Assembly (NCBI RefSeq): GCF_029784165.1
Contig: NC_073696.1
Coordinates: forward strand, 51,775,501-51,839,500
DNA length: 64,000 nucleotides
Direction: 5' to 3'
DNA from: Wyeomyia smithii
Taxonomy: Eukaryota; Arthropoda; Insecta; Diptera; Culicidae
Under the pieces are notes generated by a model, which was not told the DNA's origin, made no database searches, and saw only the letters and a list, made by a program, of their open reading frames with translations. The translations under genes were made by a program, and so were the position numbers. This document shows positions 58,192-64,000 of this stretch, piece after piece (the first letter of the stretch is position 1; each line of letters starts with the position of its first letter).

Positions 58192-58468
58192 GACGGTAGT
58201 AAAAAGTCATCATGACCGCAATCTGTTCCTGGTTGGTGCGACAAGCCTTTGTTTGCTGATCGAGTTTAAGAAACAGCGTAGCTAGCTGTTCCATCGAGTA
58301 CAAATTGCTACTTGCTGGGGGCATGCTGGCAGCCTGTGCATAACTCAAAAATCCGGGGGGGTCCCGGCTAGGAACACCACCAGTTGGAGGAGGTGGAAAC
58401 GGCAACGTACTTGAAGTCGCTGGCGGGGTTGGTGTAACGCTAGGTTGTACACTTTTTCTATTCGACAA
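58166..58468 (-). pseudogene. C-terminal part of Jockey ORF1 in a shifted frame
   Basis: A proline-rich segment (TPTPPATSSTLPFPPPPTGG), then a helical tail that overlaps the ORF1 stop and the ORF2 start. It is probably the original C-terminus of ORF1, cut off by a one-base shift near 58460. Confidence 0.5.
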
Positions 58469-59321
58469 TTTCTAATTGTAATTTTCTATTGGCAATTTCA
58501 CTTCGAATTTTGATAAATTCTGCTCGTTTTGGACAGGAACGGCTGTTCGTAGCATGCTCTTTGTCACAGTTGAGACACTTGATTTGTTCGGCTTCCTCAA
58601 CAAGACAATCCACTGTTCGATGCGGACCTGCACATTTCATGCAGCGACTCTTGATGTGGCAATTCTTTGTGCCATGTCCATAGTTCAAGCAATTGGAACA
58701 CTGCGTGACATCGCGATGAATCGGTTTGTATCGCTCCCATTGCACGATGATGTTGAATAGGGCGGTGATTGTTTTCACTGTGCTCAGTGTAGTTGAACCC
58801 CTGGTCAGGTGGATCAGGTATAACTGATCACGATACTTGATGGCTTTGTTGTGTCTTATCATTTTGTATACTGCTTCCACTTCTAGGCCGCAAGCGACAA
58901 GCTCCGTTTTTAACTCGTCCAGTTCCAATTCCGGTAAACCACGCAGTACAACTTTGAATGGTTTTGTAGCTGCAATATCGTGAGTAAAATACTCCGCTTT
59001 TGTTTGCTTCAGGTAAGCCTCTACTGCCTTGTAATGTGGGGTGGATGGAACGACGATTTTGTAGCCGTCCGTGCATAGCCTCAGGGTAGCTATCAGCCCT
59101 TTGCTGATAAGTTCATTGAAGTGTTGCCTTAGTCCAGGCGGGAAACCTTTTACGTAGAAAGGCGGCATTTTCTCCTTCTTTTCCGTTTTCTCGGTAATTT
59201 GGTCAGCCTGCGATGCAAACTTGTTAGCAGCTAGTATCTTCTTGGCGATTCCATCATCCTTTTCAGCAGGGTCACGAGGACGCTTATTGTTTTGCTCCTT
59301 ACTGGAACCCGTTTTTCCCAT
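58458..59321 (-). CDS. Jockey ORF1: Gag-like RNA-binding protein with three zinc knuckles, 287 aa
   Basis: Open from ATG 59321 to 58458. A charged N-terminus is followed by a PRE_C2HC-type region (about residues 50-160: PPFYVKGFPPGLRQHF, FKVVLRGLPELELDELKTEL). Three knuckles come next: CSNCLNYGHGTKNC, CMKCAGPHRTVDC and CLNCDKEHATNSRSC. ORF1 of Jockey elements binds the element RNA in ribonucleoprotein particles. The reading frame is intact here. Confidence 0.85.
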   Translation of the reverse strand: MGKTGSSKEQNNKRPRDPAEKDDGIAKKILAANKFASQADQITEKTEKKEKMPPFYVKGFPPGLRQHFNELISKGLIATLRLCTDGYKIVVPSTPHYKAVEAYLKQTKAEYFTHDIAATKPFKVVLRGLPELELDELKTELVACGLEVEAVYKMIRHNKAIKYRDQLYLIHLTRGSTTLSTVKTITALFNIIVQWERYKPIHRDVTQCSNCLNYGHGTKNCHIKSRCMKCAGPHRTVDCLVEEAEQIKCLNCDKEHATNSRSCPKRAEFIKIRSEIANRKLQLEIVE

Positions 59322-59468
59322 TTCGTTGGGACACGACAACGTACTGTTGTATAACGAATGCGATAGGTAAAATAAACGAATGCGATAGGTAAACTAAAAC
59401 TTTCAGTTGTAACAAACACGTCTGTACACACCAAGCGTGAGACGAAGAATGATGATGAGCGGCTTCGA

Positions 59469-60054
59469 CTAAAACAGGCTCTTATATAGGGATGAAAATA
59501 GGAATGAATTATTTTTTGTACGTGGTGTAATGATATAACTTGAAAAGTATGTGTGACTTTATTCTGGCTCAGAGCGATCATTTGATAAGCTCAACCTCTT
59601 TTTTCAGTTTCTAAAGTTTTTCCTCAGTTTCGTAGCACGGATGCACAAAAATGATTTCTTGTGAACATTCTGTCGAGCCGGACCGATAGCACTCTCATTG
59701 AAGCAACAAAATAACATGTTTTGTGTCGTGTTGTGCAGCTTGGTTGAAGAAAATGTTCCCGTCCCCGTGTCGCATGTAAGCAGATTATTGCGTTCAGTAG
59801 ACAGTAGATAGTGTATCCAGCGAATAAACACCGATGATGCTCTCACACACGCAACGGTTTTAACCCGTATCTTATTGCGGTTTGTAACATCAAGCGATTT
59901 CGTTTGCTCGCTGTTGCGTGTTGCATCATGTTGCAACTTGGCAGCTGGGAGACGACGAAATTCTGTTTATGCTGATTGATTGAATCGACTTCATATTAGC
60001 TCTGCATAGTCGAACTAACTGCTTTTGTGAATGCGTACTAACAGGGCAGTTTAT
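59469..60054 (-). repeat. TTGAAGTAG repeat copy VI, TATA half, then divergent sequence
   Basis: Begins ctaaaacaggctcttatata, the inverted TATA region of the family, then diverges. No TTGAAGTAG terminus is found. The 59838-59920 segment is the apparent source or twin of the patch at 60499-60581. Confidence 0.5.
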
Positions 60055-61088
60055 TATTCAATGTCGGTTATGCTGATCGCAGCCTATGCGCTGCCCCTAC
60101 AGTGGGGGGTTTACTAAATAAAGTGAAAATTAGACAACTACAACAGAATTTGATTGCATCCCGCACAGAATGTCTGCTTGTGTTGATGCCAGAAAATTAT
60201 TAACCTTCAATTATTTTTTTTATTTGCCTTGAAAAAAGCATGTTGCGGTTCAAAATCGGTTGCTCATTACAACCTTTGAGCTGCCCTAACATTGGGGGAA
60301 TTAAGATACACGGACAACATGCACTGTGGAAGCTATTTCACAATCAGTAAATTAGACGGGTGCGACAAATTTAAATTGCTAGAAATAAAACAGAATGCTT
60401 GCTTGCGTTGACAAAAATTATTAACTTTCAATGACTTGTTTATTTGCCTTGAAAAAGGCATTTTGATTTCCGAAATTGGATTTCCAGATGGCAATCTTCA
60501 TGCTCTCACACACGCAACGGTTTTTACCCGTATCTTATTGCGGTTTGTAACATCAAGCGATTTCGTTTGCTCGCTGTTGCACGGGGGGAATAATGGCTGT
60601 CTGGCGACACACGCTGAGAAAAACCGCGCTGCTCCTGAGACGTGGTGACCAATCACAGGGCTAGTGCTGCTGTTGAGGAAGGACGACTGCTGTTGTCGCT
60701 GTCTAGAACTATTATGAGCGGCTCCGGCTGAAACAGGCTCTTATATAGGCCAAATAGCATGTTTTCAATTGCAAGGTATATAATCCTGTCGACCGTGCTT
60801 GGGAAGCAAGCATATAACGACCAATCAGAGGTCGAATTTTTCGTTTTGACAAGGCTTGACTATTTTCAATAGTACAATAGTGTAAATAATAAAAATACAA
60901 TTATTTTATTTTAGGAAGAATCTTAGAAGATTTTCCAATCTATTGCTGCAAGAACGAAGGAAATCCTTCGAATACTAACCGATTTATTAGCATTTGAAAT
61001 TGGACATATTTTTCACTTTTTTCGGTTTTAGATTTTCATTTCACATCCCTATGTAGCCGAACTTCCTGAGAGAAGTATTCTACTTCAA
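60055..61088 (-). repeat. TTGAAGTAG repeat family, copy VII (long form)
   Basis: Right end is the inverse of TTGAAGTAGAATACTTCTCT (61088). TATA (ttatata inverted) lies near 60742. The same double AATAAA repeat as copy III is at 60214-60240 and 60425-60450. Left border approximate. Confidence 0.68.
60499..60581. repeat. About 83-bp patch duplicated from 59838-59920
   Basis: tgctctcacacacgcaacgg through ttgctcgctgttgc occurs at both places with one base different. It replaces the short segment present in copies I and III at this point. Confidence 0.75.
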
Positions 61089-61640
61089 AACAGCTGAAAA
61101 TGACTAAATACCACCCAATATGAGTATTTCTTTTACCAGAATGACGCTTAAAGGCCAGAAATTGTATCCAAATGCCATTTTGAAATCCAAAATGGCGACT
61201 TCCGGTTTCTGAAAAACAGCGGAAAGTGAGTAAATACCACCCAACATGGGTATCTCCGGAATCGTAATGATGCACTGGAGCCACAAATCGACTTCAGACA
61301 ACATTTTGAATTGTAAGATGGCAATTTCCGGTTTCTGGAAAACAGCCTGGAATGGACGATTCCTATTAAATATGAGTATCTACGGAACCAGAATATTGCA
61401 AGAAGCTAAAAATTGACCTCAGACACCATTACGAATTGTAGGATGGCCACTTCTGGTTTCTGGAAAACAGCCAAAAATGACCGATTTCCGTCTAACAGGA
61501 GTATCTCCGGATCTAGAATGATACACAGCAGCTGAAATCGACCACAGACCCCATTTAAAATTCTAGGTTGACGACTTACGATTCCTGGGAAATGATCGAA
61601 TAACACCCAATATGAATATATTCAGAATTAAGGCGATGTA
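61089..61640 (-). repeat. Tandem array, about 127-bp unit, about 4.3 copies
   Basis: Each unit begins near aaaacagc, contains gagtatctccgga and aatgatgcac or relatives, and ends in cttccggtttctgg. Units are diverged (roughly 70-80 percent by eye). It sits directly against repeat copy VII. Confidence 0.8.
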
Positions 61641-61849
61641 CAGAACCCAAAAGTCGAGGATTTGTTATTTGACTTTGATCATACCCTATGGCCGATTCGT
61701 CGTGCATTTGCAGATTTTAAACAAATCGCAAGGCATCAAAGAATTTGGAACGTTCAAATAGTATGATACCACATTTAAATTATGTTGAGGCCACATATAT
61801 CGATCGAAGCAGGTATAGTTTTAAATAGTCTTTGAATTTCTTTTCTTTC

Positions 61850-62960
61850 CATAACTTTTGAGCCACAAATCAAATTGTTATGAAGTTTGTTATTTGTAGG
61901 TTTGAGAGATGACTCGTTCGTATGACACTAGTTATGTTCAAATAAGTCAGGTAATCTTTGAGATAATAGACTTTCGTTGCTTTATTAACAATTTAATGCA
62001 TAACGGTTGCTTAAGTTCGATTATAATCAAATGAAATGGGAACGTATAGGGCAGCCAAACTTTGAAACCACGTGTTGAATCATAATTCATCAGTTAACTC
62101 TTAACTAGCCCGCTCATCTGAAAATAATATTGATCAAATCGGTTGTGTAGTTTCTGAGATAATGAAGTTTCGTGATTTTCATATTTCGGTACATTACAGA
62201 CGAAGTTACAGTTCGATTACAGTAAAATTCAATAGGGTGTTATGAGGCAGCTAGACTCATTAATTGACACTAATTTTGTTAAAATCGTGTCAACCATCTC
62301 TGAGAAAAGTGAGTGAGTTCAAGTTGTCATCGGAATACGTTCCTATGAAAAGCTGGATTTCACATTTTTAAACATAACAGGCAAAGTAATAGTCCGATTG
62401 CAAAACAAATCAATAGGGTCTTATGGGGCAACTAGACCTTCCATTTGACACTGATTTTATGAAAATCGGTTCAGCCATCTCTGAGAAACATGAGTGAGAT
62501 TAAACAGTCTTCCGAACACGTTTCTTTTTATAACTTTTGAACCACAAGTTTAATCTTCATAAAATTCAAAAGTTAAGGGTATTCTAGGTAGCCCGTTTAT
62601 TTGAAACCAATTTTGTTTAAATCGGTTGTGTAGTTTTCGAGATAATGATGTTTCATGGTTTTTACATTTTGGTACATAACCTCCAAACTAAAAATCCGAT
62701 TACAATGAAATTGAATAGGGTCTTATGGGACAACAAGACCTTTCATTTGCAATTAATTTCATGAAAATCGGACTAGCCATCTCTGAGAAAAGTGAGTGAG
62801 AATAAAAATTTGCACATACACACACACACATACACACACACACATACAGAAAATGCTCAGCTCGTCGAGCTGAGTCGAGTGATATATGCCATTCAGCCCT
62901 TTGGAGCACTTTTATACTTTCGGTTTTGCAAGTGATTACTATACCTTTCTAGGAGAAAGG
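61850..62960. repeat. Dispersed repeat with internal units of about 200-300 bp and a terminal hairpin
   Basis: Repeated modules such as atgaaaatcgg...agccatctctgagaaaa...gtgagtgag recur near 62270, 62450 and 62760. A (CA)n stretch (62815-62848), gctcgtcgagctgagtcg and a stem-loop cctttctaggagaaagg follow. No coding region was recognised, so this may be the 3' end of a LINE. Confidence 0.55.
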
Positions 62961-63107
62961 CAAAAATACTCTTTGATCAATGTTTTAAAATCTAAGCCAC
63001 TAATCAAAAATCCACTCGGTAGCATTCTGGGGGAGCACAGTAGCTTTCGTTTTCGCATAATCATTAAAATCGGATATTGCGTTCTGTACGACAGGTGCGT
63101 ATTTTGC

Positions 63108-63300
63108 GGCACTTACATACAGACAACATACATACACACACATACACACATACACACACATACACACGAACAGACATTGCTCAGTTCGTCGAACTGAGTC
63201 GAATGATATCTAGGATTCGGCCGTCCGGATCATGGATCTATTTTGCGTTTTTCGACCGATTTTATAACCTTTGTTTAGTATAACAAAGGTAAAACGTCCA
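63108..63300. repeat. Second copy of the (CA)n / gctcgtcgagc repeat end
   Basis: cacacatacacac simple sequence, then gctcagttcgtcgaactgag, and the terminal stem-loop cctttgtttagtataacaaagg at about 63268-63290, then taaaa. Confidence 0.6.
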
Positions 63301-64000
63301 CTATCACACGTGATTCCGTAGTTCCAATCACACCACTAAAAATAGTTTTTTTTACTAGTCGATGCAGGATTGACTCTGCACTTTTGAAAGCAGTGTTGCC
63401 CCTTTTTCACAAAGATAGAGTCCACATTGTGTACCAAAAGTAGATTATATGTGCCAAAACTAAAATAAAACAAAAAAAGATAAATGAGTCGAAGCTGCTA
63501 GCTTTGAATCAAAAACAGGGCAAATGTTCAAAAATTAGGATTAAGTGCTAGACTGTGGACCATTAATAGGATAAATGCACCATTATGAACTTTGAAATTC
63601 TCGCATTCTAGCACTCTGTTACTACAGTTTGAGCATTTTCAATATTTTCTTAGCGCCATTTAAAGCTTGCTTCATTTAGAATCCAAACGAATGAACTAGC
63701 TCTAGCTTGGATTGGCTTAGAAAACATGTTAAGTAGTCAAAATGAAGGTTTTTTTCAGTGTTCCAATTTCTCACTATCTATACAGTATCCCGCATCACTT
63801 TTCCAGATTTCTTCATTTTTCTCTAGAATCCCAGTACTTTCGATTGGGCGGAGTTGGAAGCATTGGGTGGGAAAAACTTCTTTCTATCAAAACCCATTCA
63901 GTTGTCACGGTACCACTGAGCTATCCGGCCAAAAATTAAAAGGACATTTTTGTTTATTAAAAACAGTAAAACTCGCTCTTTAGGAACTTCTGCTTGTATA
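63301..64000. other. Right edge, no gene recognised
   Basis: AT-rich; overlapping open frames of 65 and 85 codons at 63726-63983 have no recognisable motifs. Confidence 0.4.

Larger units (their letters stand above)
55325..59454 (-). mobile_element. Full-length Jockey-type LINE, recently inactivated
   Basis: A 14-bp TSD, atgagcggcttcga, occurs at 55311-55324 and 59455-59468. On the minus strand the element starts ATCATTCTTCGTCTCACG, an initiator-like TCATTC start usual for Jockey, and ends in poly(A) (about nine A) at 55325-55335. Length is 4.1 kb with two ORFs, ORF1 then ORF2 (endonuclease and RT). Confidence 0.9.

Noticed and set aside
1..64000. Endogenous viral elements
   Set aside because: No flavivirus-, rhabdovirus- or other virus-like protein was recognised; all polymerase-like matches are LINE or LTR-retrotransposon RT.
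1..64000. CRISPR arrays, operons, bacterial promoters
   Set aside because: Spliced insect genes and eukaryotic transposons throughout; no regularly spaced short direct repeats with unique spacers.

Overview
The window is an insect nuclear genome, and the gene content points to a mosquito (Culicidae, probably a culicine). The strongest evidence is a complete seven-exon gene for the carbon dioxide gustatory receptor subunit Gr1. It lies tail to tail with a spliced RpS11 gene. Short GT-AG introns (54 to 70 nt) beside multi-kilobase introns packed with transposons also fit. I cannot name the species from sequence alone.

Layout of the host genes, left to right: the last three exons of an ABHD2-like lipase (6058-6896, +); a six-exon DUF2236 / mpaB-like oxygenase gene (9589-19240, -) whose third intron is 8.3 kb of nested transposons; an eight-exon divergent cyclic-nucleotide-gated-type channel (19739-26647, -); Cdk9, the P-TEFb kinase (27043-28378, -); a small coiled-coil DUF4806-like gene (29830-30798, +); RpS11 (35936-37438, +); and Gr1 (37599-43578, -). 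I recognise no host gene from about 43.6 kb to the right end.

Most of the rest is mobile DNA. I could define many elements by their termini and target-site duplications (TSDs). These are a 3.5-kb hAT-type element (1742-5231); two piggyBac-type MITEs; a Ty3/Gypsy CsRn1-type LTR retrotransposon (10487-14993) that sits inside one MITE and carries another; a 2.03-kb near-perfect palindrome with CACAGTG ends and a 5-bp TSD (15496-17528) inside a LINE fragment; RTE-type LINE remnants in the introns of the channel and of Gr1; an hAT element with a transposase remnant (44214-46013); a recently dead full-length Jockey-type LINE (55325-59454, -); two tRNA-derived SINEs; and several hairpin MITEs.

A repeat family I could not classify recurs six or seven times between 32.0 and 61.1 kb. 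Its ends read TTGAAGTAGAATACTT and it carries a TATA box plus an initiator-like site. One copy begins 199 bp upstream of the Gr1 start codon, and the Jockey element has landed on the initiator-like site of another copy.

The host genes do not form one pathway. The points of most biological interest are the channel, whose pore lacks the usual selectivity-filter signature; the very compact RpS11/Gr1 convergent junction; the promoter-bearing repeat beside Gr1; and the RSS-heptamer-like palindrome.
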